NCBI GenBank assembly: GCA_964608745.1
Contig: CAZSPC010000004.1
Location: forward strand, 1-50,485
From: UBA12079 sp964608745
Lineage (GTDB): Bacteria > Patescibacteriota > Minisyncoccia > Phycocordibacterales > UBA12079
DNA: 50,485 nucleotides
Reading direction: 5' to 3'
Shown: positions 15,765 to 23,427 of the stretch, in pieces
Layout of the letters: the number at the start of each line of letters is the position of its first letter
Position numbering within the stretch: position 1 is the first letter of the stretch
Position numbers and translations under genes: made by a program
Notes under the pieces: generated by a model
Told to the model about the DNA's origin: nothing
Seen by the model: the letters and a program-made list of their open reading frames with translations, nothing else
Database searches by the model: none

Positions 15765-16841
15765 ATGACTGAACAAGATATTTTAAATTTAATAGAACAG
15801 GATGAATGGATGATGGATGTTTTAAGAACAGCAGAAAAGCTTAATTTACCGGATTGGGTCATTGGAGCTGGATTTGTAAGAAACAAAGTTTGGGACCATT
15901 TACACGGGTTCGAAAATACACCCTTAGAAGACATAGACTTAGTATATTTTGATAAATCAAATATTTCAGAAGAAAAAGAAAAGGAGTACGATAAAATGCT
16001 AAAAGAAAAGCTTGATGCTCCATGGTCTACGAAAAACCACGCAAGAATACATCTTGTTTGTAACACAAAACCATACAAATCAACTTTTGATGGGTTATCA
16101 CGATGGCCAGAAACAGCAACTGGTATTGGAGTAAAACTAGAAAAAAAAGAATTAAAACTTATCACACCCAATGGTATCGAAGATTTAGTTAATTTGACTC
16201 TTAGATCTGCACCAAGATTTGTTTCAGAGCTGAAAATAATCAAAGATAGGATAAAGAAAAAGGAATGGTTAAAAAAATGGCCGAAGTTAAAAGTTGCCGA
16301 TGAACTTTCATCGTATTTAATCACAATTGACCCTCCAAAAAATATCACGAAAATAATCGATAAATATAGAGAAAAATTTGCAAAATACACCAAATACAAA
16401 ATACCCCCACACGTTACAATATATCCACCATTTTATTTAAAAGTTGATGAAAAAGAATTGGTAACTTTACTAGAAAGACAATTAAAAGGAAGTAGAAAAT
16501 TTAGTTTAGATTTTGATTCTATTGACTATTTTGTAGGAAATAATAATGTGGCTTATTTTTCACCTTCCGATAAATCAAAAGAAAAATTGGAGGTAATTTT
16601 TACCAAAACATTCGATATACTAGAAAATAGAATTGAGGATGTTCACGGTAATTATAAAACTCAAGGATTTAAACCTCATATAACGATCGCGGAACAAATA
16701 CCCAATAAAGATTTCGAAGATATACAAAAAGAATTAGCCGATATAAAGGAGGTTTTCTCTTTTATGTGTAATTCAATTTTAATATACAAACAAGATTACA
16801 AATCGAGAATTTGGAAGAAAGTAAAAGAAATTACTTTTTAA
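15765..16841 (+). CDS. Nucleotidyltransferase (DUF925-like) fused to 2H phosphoesterase
   Basis: 358 aa, two domains. Residues 1-185 match the NTP_transf_6/DUF925 type: LPDWVIGAGFVRNKVWD, DIDLVYFD (acidic D56/D58) and SRWPETATGIGV. Residues about 185-358 form a 2H phosphoesterase/2'-5' RNA ligase-like domain with both catalytic motifs, H216-V-T and H305-I-T, in YKIPPHVTIYPPF and GFKPHITIAE. Normally these are separate proteins. The frame runs through without a break, so the fusion is real in this sequence. It lies between infB and rbfA, which hints at RNA metabolism; substrates are unknown. Confidence 0.8.
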   Translation: MTEQDILNLIEQDEWMMDVLRTAEKLNLPDWVIGAGFVRNKVWDHLHGFENTPLEDIDLVYFDKSNISEEKEKEYDKMLKEKLDAPWSTKNHARIHLVCNTKPYKSTFDGLSRWPETATGIGVKLEKKELKLITPNGIEDLVNLTLRSAPRFVSELKIIKDRIKKKEWLKKWPKLKVADELSSYLITIDPPKNITKIIDKYREKFAKYTKYKIPPHVTIYPPFYLKVDEKELVTLLERQLKGSRKFSLDFDSIDYFVGNNNVAYFSPSDKSKEKLEVIFTKTFDILENRIEDVHGNYKTQGFKPHITIAEQIPNKDFEDIQKELADIKEVFSFMCNSILIYKQDYKSRIWKKVKEITF

Positions 16842-16857
16842 CTTACCAACTAATTTT

Positions 16858-17187
16858 ATGTCATTAAGAAAAGAAAAAGTAAAAAATTTAATAAAGGATT
16901 TAGCGGCTGATTATTTGCAAACTGAGTCAAATCGCACCTCACTAATTACAGTTACTGATTCAAGTATTTCAGATGACTTTAAGAAAGCAACTATTTTTGT
17001 TTCTGTCTTCCCTGTTGATGGTGAAAAATCTGCTCTAAACTTTTTAAAACGAAAAAGAAGAGGTTTGAAAGAGTTCATAAAAGGAAAAACAAGCATGCGA
17101 AGAATTCCTTTTTTTGATTTTGATATAGACAAGGGCGAGAAAAATAGACAGAAAATTGACGAATTATTGCAAAAAGAAAAGGAGTAG
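16858..17187 (+). CDS. rbfA: Ribosome-binding factor A
   Basis: 109 aa single KH-like domain protein for 16S rRNA/30S maturation. Visible features: N-terminal KEKVKNLIKDLAADYL, the strand ATIFVSVFP, and the C-terminal MRRIPFFDFDIDKGEKNRQKIDELL. It starts 16 nt after the fusion gene, with no SD. infB and rbfA are commonly linked, and here a foreign-looking gene sits between them. The stop codon lies in the terminator stem. Confidence 0.88.
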   Translation: MSLRKEKVKNLIKDLAADYLQTESNRTSLITVTDSSISDDFKKATIFVSVFPVDGEKSALNFLKRKRRGLKEFIKGKTSMRRIPFFDFDIDKGEKNRQKIDELLQKEKE

Positions 17188-17206
17188 AATTTCTACTCCT
17201 TTTTTG
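17177..17206. terminator. Bidirectional terminator
   Basis: AAAAGGAGTAGA/TCTACTCCTTTT plus T run. It ends rbfA and the convergent MazG-like gene. Confidence 0.85.
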
Positions 17207-17618
17207 TTTTATAACAAACAATTTCTTTGTAAGCCTTTTTAGCTTCTTTTTTACAAATACCAAATCGGGAGAATTGTTTTTCAACTTTATGTAATTTTTT
17301 ATAATTACCAGAAAAATTAGAAATATTTTTATCCAAACCCACACAGTCATAAATTTTTCTCCAAACAACAATTCTCTTCATACATTTATCAACAGAATAT
17401 TGAGACAGTTTCCAAATATTTCCATTTAAACCAAATTTATTATATAACCAAATTTGAAAGACATGTAGAACATCTGAAAACTCCTCTTTTATTTTTTTCT
17501 TTTTAAGTTTGATTAACACTTCTATTAATTCCCAAACCTCTTCCAAAATATTTTTAAATATTATAGGACAACCAGTATCATTTGCTGTATATTGCTCTAT
17601 ATAATCTTTTATTTTCAT
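17193..17618 (-). CDS. MazG-like NTP pyrophosphohydrolase-fold protein
   Basis: 141 aa with a clear ribosome binding site (AAAGGAGATAAG) before ATG 17618. Residues 26-49 carry the all-alpha NTP-PPase metal signature: E26-E27-x2-E30 (ILEEVWELIEVL) and E45-E46-x2-D49 (EEFSDVLH). The family removes pyrophosphate from non-canonical or surplus NTPs. The C-terminal Lys/Cys-rich third is not typical and may bind nucleic acid (inference). SD-led, unlike the neighbouring core genes. Confidence 0.75.
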   Translation of the reverse strand: MKIKDYIEQYTANDTGCPIIFKNILEEVWELIEVLIKLKKKKIKEEFSDVLHVFQIWLYNKFGLNGNIWKLSQYSVDKCMKRIVVWRKIYDCVGLDKNISNFSGNYKKLHKVEKQFSRFGICKKEAKKAYKEIVCYKTKKE

Positions 17619-17750
17619 CTTATCTCCTTTTTTAAATTAACCCCTGTTTCTATCCGTAAGTTTAAACTCATTTTTACAAATTTTCAATAGTTTTTTCAAA
17701 AAAACAATGCTGGAATTTTACGTAAAATTATATTATAATGCTTATTCAAA

Positions 17751-17823
17751 GGCGTAGTGGCGAAGTGGTTAACGCTGTGGTTTGCAAAACCACCATGCGC
17801 CGGTTCGAATCCGGCCTACGCCT
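17751..17823 (+). tRNA. tRNA-Cys (GCA)
   Basis: Acceptor GGCGTAG/CTACGCC, anticodon stem GTGGT/ACCAC with loop TTGCAAA (anticodon GCA), T arm CCGG-TTCGAAT-CCGG, discriminator T as expected for Cys. Confidence 0.95.
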
Positions 17824-17873
17824 CAACAAGTTATAGACAAATTGAATTTTTTAGTTAAACTTGACAACATAAT

Positions 17874-17955
17874 GCTCGGGTGGTGGAATTGGTATACACG
17901 TGTGACTTAAAATCACATCCTTCACAGGATGCGGGTTCGATCCCCGCCCCGAGCA
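17874..17955 (+). tRNA. tRNA-Leu (TAA)
   Basis: Acceptor GCTCGGG/CCCGAGC, anticodon stem TGTGA/TCACA with loop CTTAAAA (anticodon TAA), class II variable arm ATCCTTCACAGGAT, T arm GCGGG-TTCGATC-CCCGC, discriminator A. Confidence 0.95.
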
Positions 17956-17961
17956 CAAGTT

Positions 17962-18034
17962 GGGTCCATAGTTTCAATTGGTAAAACATCGGTCTCCAAA
18001 ACCGCAGTTCGAGGTTCAAATCCTCGTGGACCCG
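17962..18034 (+). tRNA. tRNA-Trp (CCA)
   Basis: Acceptor GGGTCCA/TGGACCC, anticodon loop CTCCAAA (anticodon CCA), T arm CGAGG-TTCAAAT-CCTCG, discriminator G. It is 6 nt behind tRNA-Leu, so Cys, Leu and Trp are probably one transcript. Confidence 0.95.
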
Positions 18035-18035
18035 C

Positions 18036-18080
18036 AAAAACAAATACCTACAAGCAGTTGCTTGTAGGTATATTGTTTTT
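18036..18080 (+). terminator. Hairpin terminator behind tRNA-Trp
   Basis: TACCTACAAG...CTTGTAGGTA followed by GTTTTTT. The stem continues outward into an inverted tRNA 3'-end copy. Confidence 0.75.
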
Positions 18081-18086
18081 TGGGGT

Positions 18087-18264
18087 CACGAGGACTTGAA
18101 ACGAACGAAGTATGTTTTTGCCAAAAATATCTTTTCGAACAAAGTGAGAAAATAATATTTTTAGGCAAAAACCACGAGTGAGCGGGACAGCGAGTTCTTA
18201 ATATTTTGGAGTGCGAAGCACGAACAAAATATTTAGAACTGGCGTCAAATCCTCGTGGACCCGC
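18087..18264 (+). repeat. tRNA-Trp-derived palindromic element
   Basis: It starts with CACGAGGACTTGA, inverted copy of the T arm (one mismatch), and ends with TCAAATCCTCGTGGACCCGC, an exact direct copy of the tRNA-Trp 3' end. The two ends can pair. Inside are GAACGAAGTATG, a long stem (GTTTTTGCC with complement), CACGAGTGAGCGGGACAGCG, a second stem whose tip is GAG-TGC-GAA-GCA-CGAA, and TTTAGAACTGG. The architecture matches the elements behind tRNA-Glu and tRNA-Ser. Confidence 0.8.
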
Positions 18265-18293
18265 AAAAACGAATAGAGAATTATATTTCAACA

Positions 18294-18329
18294 TTAAAAA
18301 AATACGTATTTAAATACGTATTTTTTTAA
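18294..18329. terminator. 36-bp perfect palindrome (terminator)
   Basis: AAAAAAATACGTATTT and its complement meet without a loop. It serves the 75-aa gene on the minus strand and possibly the tRNA side. Confidence 0.8.
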
Positions 18330-18330
18330 A

Positions 18331-18558
18331 TTATTTCAATATTTTTTTTAATTCTTCTTGATGCTGTTGCATAACTTCCATTGTTGCTGACATTTGATCT
18401 TTTCCTTCTTTCATCTTTGCTTGTACTTCTAAACCGATTTTTTGAAATAATTCTGGATTTTCGGTTACAACTTTAATCATTTTTTCTTGCTCAGCTTCTG
18501 GTACCCCTTTCATTTGAGACTTCATCATTTTCGCCATTAATTTTTCTTTTATACTCAT
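18331..18558 (-). CDS. Small helical hypothetical protein
   Basis: 75 aa, Met/Lys/Glu-rich, predicted entirely alpha-helical, with a PEAEQEKMIKVVTENPELFQKIG core and a coiled-coil-like end. No signal peptide, no SD. Similar short acidic/basic helical proteins are common in CPR genomes, but no family function is known to me. It is flanked by a clear terminator. Confidence 0.6.
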   Translation of the reverse strand: MSIKEKLMAKMMKSQMKGVPEAEQEKMIKVVTENPELFQKIGLEVQAKMKEGKDQMSATMEVMQQHQEELKKILK

Positions 18559-18656
18559 AATATATTTTAGTTTATAGTTGATAGCTCACGGCCAATAGCA
18601 ACTAGTTTATTTTGTAATCATCAAATAATAACATATTCATGGGCATAGAAAAACGT

Positions 18657-18857
18657 TGTTGGCTTTTTCCGCGTCAAAGCATATTTTAAAATAGTTTTCG
18701 AGGATATTTTTTTTAATTTTGTTTGAAACGAAGTTAAGAATTTAAAAGAATATTGAAATATTTTGAAAAATTTTTAACAAACTTTCAGGCAAAATTTAGA
18801 AAAATACAACCGAAACAAGATTTGAAAATATGCTCTAGGAGACGTGAAAAAAGCCGA
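18657..18857. repeat. Large imperfect palindrome (about 200 bp)
   Basis: GGCTTTTTCCGCGTC (18661-18675) pairs with GACGTGAAAAAAGCC (18841-18855). Next inside, AAGCATATTTT pairs with AAAATATGCT. The centre is A/T-rich and includes TTTCGAGG and GAAACGAAG. The surrounding gap 18559-19081 shows no coding region. Confidence 0.6.
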
Positions 18858-19081
18858 ATCCGAAGAGACGACTTTTTTCAGTGTACCTACATCATGACCA
18901 ACAGCAAGCTGAAAGACAATCAATAAGTACACTTATATAATAGCTCACTAGAAAAAATTTGCAAGTGCTTTTTTTGTTATAAAACAAATTCAATTTTTTG
19001 TCAAAAACTAATCTATACTTTGATTGCTCTCGCTCTGCGTCGTTAATAAAACTGAAGATCGCCGATTTTGAAAAAATTTTT

Positions 19082-19209
19082 AAATTATTTCAAAACTAGA
19101 TGAAGTTCGATTTTATTTGTATAGAAATGGAGGAAGTTGTATAACTAATACTGTGACTGACATTTCTATACAAAGAAAAATGAAATTCGCTAGTTTTGGG
19201 ATAATTTAT
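19082..19209. repeat. Palindromic element at the murJ 3' end
   Basis: AATTATTTCAAAACTAGATG (from 19083) and CTAGTTTTGGGATAATTTAT (to 19209) form the outer stem; TTTGTATAGAAATG/CATTTCTATACAAA forms the next. Its end abuts the murJ stop. A sibling lies at 20935-21103. Confidence 0.75.
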
Positions 19210-20885
19210 TACAGTTCGCGCTTTTCTGGTAGAATAGCCCTAGACTTCCAGACCCGTCTATTGAAAGCTTTTCTAATTTCTTTTAGTTCTGAGTTCTTCA
19301 TTAGAGCCAAAATAATAATTCCAGCAATAATCCCAATAAGCCCCGAAAATAATCCTTGCATAAAGATTCCGCTAAGTGTATTTAAATCAAAAACCTCTCC
19401 AAAAACTTCCAAGAATTTATATGCCACAAAGCCCATAATGATTGAAGCAAAAAGTGAATGCCAAAAAGTTTGAGAAATCGAACCAATAAAATTCTTAAAA
19501 TCTTTATTAAAAATAACAATCAACAATATTGCATTTAAAATAACTCCCAATGAATAACTAAGAGCCAAAGTTAGCACAACTGTTCCATTAAGATCCTCCA
19601 CTCTAAACATTGACTCTATAAAATATCTTGCCATCTCAAAATTTGTAAAAACCCAACTCAATAAATAAGCCCAACCAATTATTGTCACCGAAGAAAACAC
19701 ATTAATCAAAAGAGGTCTTTTGGTATCTCCCATTGCATAATATCCACGGATAAAAAGTAAAATTAATGATTGAGCAGCCACTGAAAAAGCAAACATTGCT
19801 AAACAAGCCGCAGTTAATCTAGTATCAGTCCAATCAAATTCCCCTGTTCCTAAAATGGTTCTAACAATCTGTGCCCGTAAAACAATAAATAAAACTAAAG
19901 CTGGCATTGACCAAAAAATAACGTGGCGAGAAGCTGATATTATCTGTTCCAAAAACTTATCTTTTTCTCCTTTGGAAAATAATTTCGCCAGGGTTGGAAA
20001 AGCAGCTACCGAATAACTAACACCAATAATACTCATCGGCACTGATTGAAGATTAAAAGAAAATGAAAATACAGAAATTGCTCCCACGCCCATAACCGAC
20101 GCCATTCCTACAAGAAAAAAGAAAGCAATCTGATTAGCTGACATTGTTAAGGTTCTGGGTAAAGATAACAAAAAGGTCTTCTTAACATCTGAGAAATGAA
20201 TCTTCTTGGTAAATCTCGGTAATAGACGAACTTCCCCAGCTACCGGCACTTGGATAATTAGATGCAATAAAGCTCCAAGAACAACTCCAAAAGCAAGTCC
20301 TGTTAACCCAAACTTTGGATAGAAAAAGAAAATCCCAAAAATAATACCGAGGTTATACAAAAGAGGGCTAATGGCATAAACCAAAAACTTTTTTCTAATT
20401 TGAATGATACTTGCAAATAAATTAGATAAGCCCAAAAGAATTGGAGAAAGAAGTAAGATTCTAGTTAAAGATATAACTTGTTTTAAATTTTCACCAGTAA
20501 ATCCTGGGAAGACCCATTCAATAATAAGTGGGGTGAAAATAAAAACAATTCCACTAATCGCGATAATGAAGAGAAAGAAGGTTGTAAAAATACTATCAAT
20601 AAATTCTCGCATCGCACCGTTCCCTTGTTTATCTTTCTCGGCAAGAAACGGAATCAAAACAGATATAGAAACAATAGACGCAACAGTAATAAAAATGAAG
20701 TCAGGAACACGAAAAGCAGCATAATAAATATCAAGAGTATCCCCTGCACCAAAAAAGTACGCCAACGATCTATCTCGAAGCAGTGCTAATAAGTGTGAAG
20801 CAAAAGCAAAAGCACCCAAAAGATAAGCGGCCTGATGGAGACCGCTTATTTCTTTGTTTAAAAATTTAAAAACTTTTGTTACCAC
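19209..20885 (-). CDS. murJ: Lipid II flippase MurJ
   Basis: 558 aa MOP-superfamily membrane protein with about 14 helices. It moves lipid II across the cytoplasmic membrane for peptidoglycan synthesis. Typical features: N-terminal RDRSLAYFFGAGDTLDIYYAAFRVPDF-type region, FPTLAKL, and YYAMGDTKRPL. Length usual. The likely start is GTG 20885; no SD, with a TATAAT 13 nt upstream. It belongs functionally with mraY and ftsZ in this window. Both flanks carry related palindromic elements. Confidence 0.92.
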   Translation of the reverse strand: MVTKVFKFLNKEISGLHQAAYLLGAFAFASHLLALLRDRSLAYFFGAGDTLDIYYAAFRVPDFIFITVASIVSISVLIPFLAEKDKQGNGAMREFIDSIFTTFFLFIIAISGIVFIFTPLIIEWVFPGFTGENLKQVISLTRILLLSPILLGLSNLFASIIQIRKKFLVYAISPLLYNLGIIFGIFFFYPKFGLTGLAFGVVLGALLHLIIQVPVAGEVRLLPRFTKKIHFSDVKKTFLLSLPRTLTMSANQIAFFFLVGMASVMGVGAISVFSFSFNLQSVPMSIIGVSYSVAAFPTLAKLFSKGEKDKFLEQIISASRHVIFWSMPALVLFIVLRAQIVRTILGTGEFDWTDTRLTAACLAMFAFSVAAQSLILLFIRGYYAMGDTKRPLLINVFSSVTIIGWAYLLSWVFTNFEMARYFIESMFRVEDLNGTVVLTLALSYSLGVILNAILLIVIFNKDFKNFIGSISQTFWHSLFASIIMGFVAYKFLEVFGEVFDLNTLSGIFMQGLFSGLIGIIAGIIILALMKNSELKEIRKAFNRRVWKSRAILPEKREL

Positions 20886-20934
20886 AACTAATTATTTATT
20901 ATACTGTTAGCAAACAGATTTCCACCTTATTAAA

Positions 20935-21103
20935 ATTATTTCAAATTTAGATGCATAGGTCGTTGCTCCCTCTTATTCTTTTGTTTTAAAAGGAATAATT
21001 TGAAGAGGAGCACGAGTGAAATTTTGCGAGGTGTATCGTGAATACAGCGAACGAAATTTCACGAAGTGCGACAAAGCTATGCGCTAAATTTGGAATAATT
21101 TTA
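20935..21103. repeat. Palindromic element at the 3' end of the Wzy-like gene
   Basis: Outer stem AATTATTTCAAATTTAGATG / CGCTAAATTTGGAATAATTT; then a stem from GCTCCCTCTTATTC to GAATAA...AAGAGGAGC; the junction CACGAGT; and a second stem GTGAAATTT...AAATTTCAC with GCGAG opposite GCGAACGAA. Compared with the sibling at 19082, the stem bases ACTAG/CTAGT are replaced by TTTAG/CTAAA, keeping pairing. It overlaps the stop codon of the gene at 21101. Confidence 0.8.
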
Positions 21104-23230
21104 TTCTTCGATGACGCTTTCTGATGATACCTCATCATTATCTTCAATTGCAGATTCTTCTTCCGAAACCTGACCTAATCCATAAAATGGTCTATACCCC
21201 CTTTCTAGATTTGCTAAAATACTTTTCACTTCTTCGTTATCAGGATTTAGTAATACCAAATCCTTAAATTGCAAAACAGCATCATCATTTCTATCAAGTT
21301 CATAATAAGTTAACCCCAGTAAATATTTAGCATCAGAGTAATTTGGCTTTAACATAACTGCCTTTTCCAAAGTAACAAGTGCATTATCATAATTTTCTCT
21401 CCGATATTCAAGCAATCCAGCAATAAAAGGAATGGATGGATTTCTCAAACTTAAATTCGAAGCATTAATATATGACGTAATAGCTTGTTGATAAGCACCT
21501 TCAACTCCATAAGAATCAATTACTTCATATACCTTTCCCAAAGATAACCAGTTCTGATAATTAATTGTATTCACTTCAACTGCTTTTTGAGCAAAAATAA
21601 TAGCATCGTCAAGATTTTTTTGAAAAACTGATGAAACCTCTTCTTTCGATAATTCTTGATTAGTTGTAATTTCTTGAAGTTTAATTAATTTAATATCTGA
21701 CAAATATCGATAAAACACATCAGAATTTGACAAACGAACCGATTGTACAAGGTAAGTTTCGCCTTTTTCAAAATCTCCGCCCTGATTAATAACATTTAAT
21801 CCTTTGTTACCATAAATTGTTGCAACATATTTTTGACCCATTGCATAAACCCCAACAGCTGATACTAATACCAAAGCCACAATAACAATACTATAAATAA
21901 AATTAATCTTTTCTGTCTGCTTAAAATCAATTATTTGAAAATCAAGAAGTTTATTTTGCAACAATATTCCCAAAGACATTCCAGTAAAAATAAAAGTTAG
22001 ACCCAGTACAGCATTTGAGGGAACATAAAATAATATATAAACCCAAAAGTAAGTTGTTTCGACAAAGACTAATGAACTTAGAACATCCGCTTTAGCTCTC
22101 ATAAACCGAAAACCTTGATACAGCAATGTAACCAAAAAACTAAGCCAAGCTAAAAATCCAATCACACCTACATTTACCAAAGACGAGAGGATGAAACTAA
22201 ACCCTGTATTAAAGTCTGTATTCCAAAAAACTGTATTATTAACACTCAGTGGCTTGTGATTTGACCATTGTTTTACAAAGGTGTTTGGACCTGTACCTAT
22301 TACAATATCTTTTCCTCTTAAACCTGCTTTAGCAACATCCAAAGTCCCTTGAATAGAGGGTCTGATCTCACTGTCGGCAACATTTAATTTATCTCCCAAA
22401 AAAACCGCACTACCACCCACATTAAAAATAAAGATAACCGATATAACAAAAACAATTAAAGAAGTGATGGGCTTTTTAAACTTATCATCTGAAAAAAGAT
22501 TAAAGATAGCCGCAAGGAGAGAAAACAGACCAACAACAACCCAACTTAATGTAAAATTAACTAGACTCAAAAAAAAGATTGACACCACAAGGGTAATATA
22601 ACTCAAAATTTTTACTTTTCCATCTCTTTTTGAAACATCAATAAGCCAAAGAGATGCCACCGAAAGAAGTCCGTAGATTATACCTAGCTCATTCCACTTC
22701 CCTAACAAATTAGCATTTGAGTTTGTGGCGAGTCCAAAAGGCAAAATACCCTCTCCTATAATCAGTCTTAATAATTGGAAAATTGAAAGAATAATAAAAG
22801 ATACTAGAATTGATAATAAAGTGTAATAAATTTTTGTTTTGTTATTTACAACAGAAGAAGTCACAAACATCAAAACAAATAATGTTAAAATAAAGGCTAG
22901 TGTACCAACCTCAAAACCTTGTCCAATAAGAGAATTCATTACTGACCCGGAAAAAAAGGTCGAAACTAAGTAAATAGCAGGTACAGAAAACCCAATCAAA
23001 AAAATAGAATTCTTAGGAATAGAAATAGCACTCTCTTTTAATTTAAACAGAAGCCAAAAAATAAAAAGAAGACCTGTTGCAAGATATATCAAAATAGCTT
23101 TTCCAAATAAAAAATTAAAAGACGGAAAAGGTATAAAAAAGATTGGTAACAAAAATACCAATATTAAAAATATTGAAAAAGATACTTTATCAAAAACCAT
23201 TTCTTGGTTTTTTGTTTTTGCTTCTGTCAT
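21101..23230 (-). CDS. O-antigen ligase/Wzy-like membrane protein with TPR tail
   Basis: 709 aa. About 12-13 transmembrane helices (residues about 17-475) with a periplasmic-type loop containing GTGPNTFVKQWS, as in the WaaL/Wzy superfamily, followed by a C-terminal region of about 230 residues with TPR repeats (for example NYQNWLSLGKVYEV, DNALVTLEKAVMLKPN, DDAVLQFKDLVLLNPD) and an acidic end. The arrangement is common in CPR. It likely polymerises or ligates surface glycans; the TPR part would recruit partners. No SD. The 3' end overlaps a palindromic element. Confidence 0.82.
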   Translation of the reverse strand: MTEAKTKNQEMVFDKVSFSIFLILVFLLPIFFIPFPSFNFLFGKAILIYLATGLLFIFWLLFKLKESAISIPKNSIFLIGFSVPAIYLVSTFFSGSVMNSLIGQGFEVGTLAFILTLFVLMFVTSSVVNNKTKIYYTLLSILVSFIILSIFQLLRLIIGEGILPFGLATNSNANLLGKWNELGIIYGLLSVASLWLIDVSKRDGKVKILSYITLVVSIFFLSLVNFTLSWVVVGLFSLLAAIFNLFSDDKFKKPITSLIVFVISVIFIFNVGGSAVFLGDKLNVADSEIRPSIQGTLDVAKAGLRGKDIVIGTGPNTFVKQWSNHKPLSVNNTVFWNTDFNTGFSFILSSLVNVGVIGFLAWLSFLVTLLYQGFRFMRAKADVLSSLVFVETTYFWVYILFYVPSNAVLGLTFIFTGMSLGILLQNKLLDFQIIDFKQTEKINFIYSIVIVALVLVSAVGVYAMGQKYVATIYGNKGLNVINQGGDFEKGETYLVQSVRLSNSDVFYRYLSDIKLIKLQEITTNQELSKEEVSSVFQKNLDDAIIFAQKAVEVNTINYQNWLSLGKVYEVIDSYGVEGAYQQAITSYINASNLSLRNPSIPFIAGLLEYRRENYDNALVTLEKAVMLKPNYSDAKYLLGLTYYELDRNDDAVLQFKDLVLLNPDNEEVKSILANLERGYRPFYGLGQVSEEESAIEDNDEVSSESVIEE

Positions 23231-23270
23231 AAATTTTGTTAGAAAATTAAAAAGTTAATAAGTTAGAAAG

Positions 23271-23299
23271 TGAAAATTTTTTGCGAAGCAAAAAATTTT
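23271..23299. repeat. Perfect hairpin upstream of the Wzy-like gene
   Basis: GAAAATTTTTTGC, loop GAA, then the exact complement. With 23371-23390 it occupies the spacer between the structured RNA and the gene start. Confidence 0.6.
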
Positions 23300-23370
23300 C
23301 AAACACCACTCACCCTAAATCATAAATTAATTATATATTTATTACATTATAAAACATAAAAAACAAAAAA

Positions 23371-23393
23371 CCAGTGAATTAATCACTGATTTT
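23371..23393 (-). terminator. Second minus-strand terminator
   Basis: On the minus strand, CAGTGATTAATTCACTG is followed by GTTTTTTG. It lies just after the strong terminator of the structured RNA. Confidence 0.6.
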
Positions 23394-23403
23394 AACATTT
23401 GAA

Positions 23404-23427
23404 AACCCCCGATCGAAATCGGGGGTG
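23404..23427 (-). terminator. Terminator of the structured RNA
   Basis: On the minus strand, CCCCCGAT-TTCG-ATCGGGGG is followed by TTTTC. Confidence 0.8.

Noticed and set aside
17855..18294. Minus-strand ORFs over the Cys/Leu/Trp tRNA cluster
   Set aside because: They overlap tRNA genes and the tRNA-Trp element; composition is that of antisense tRNA.
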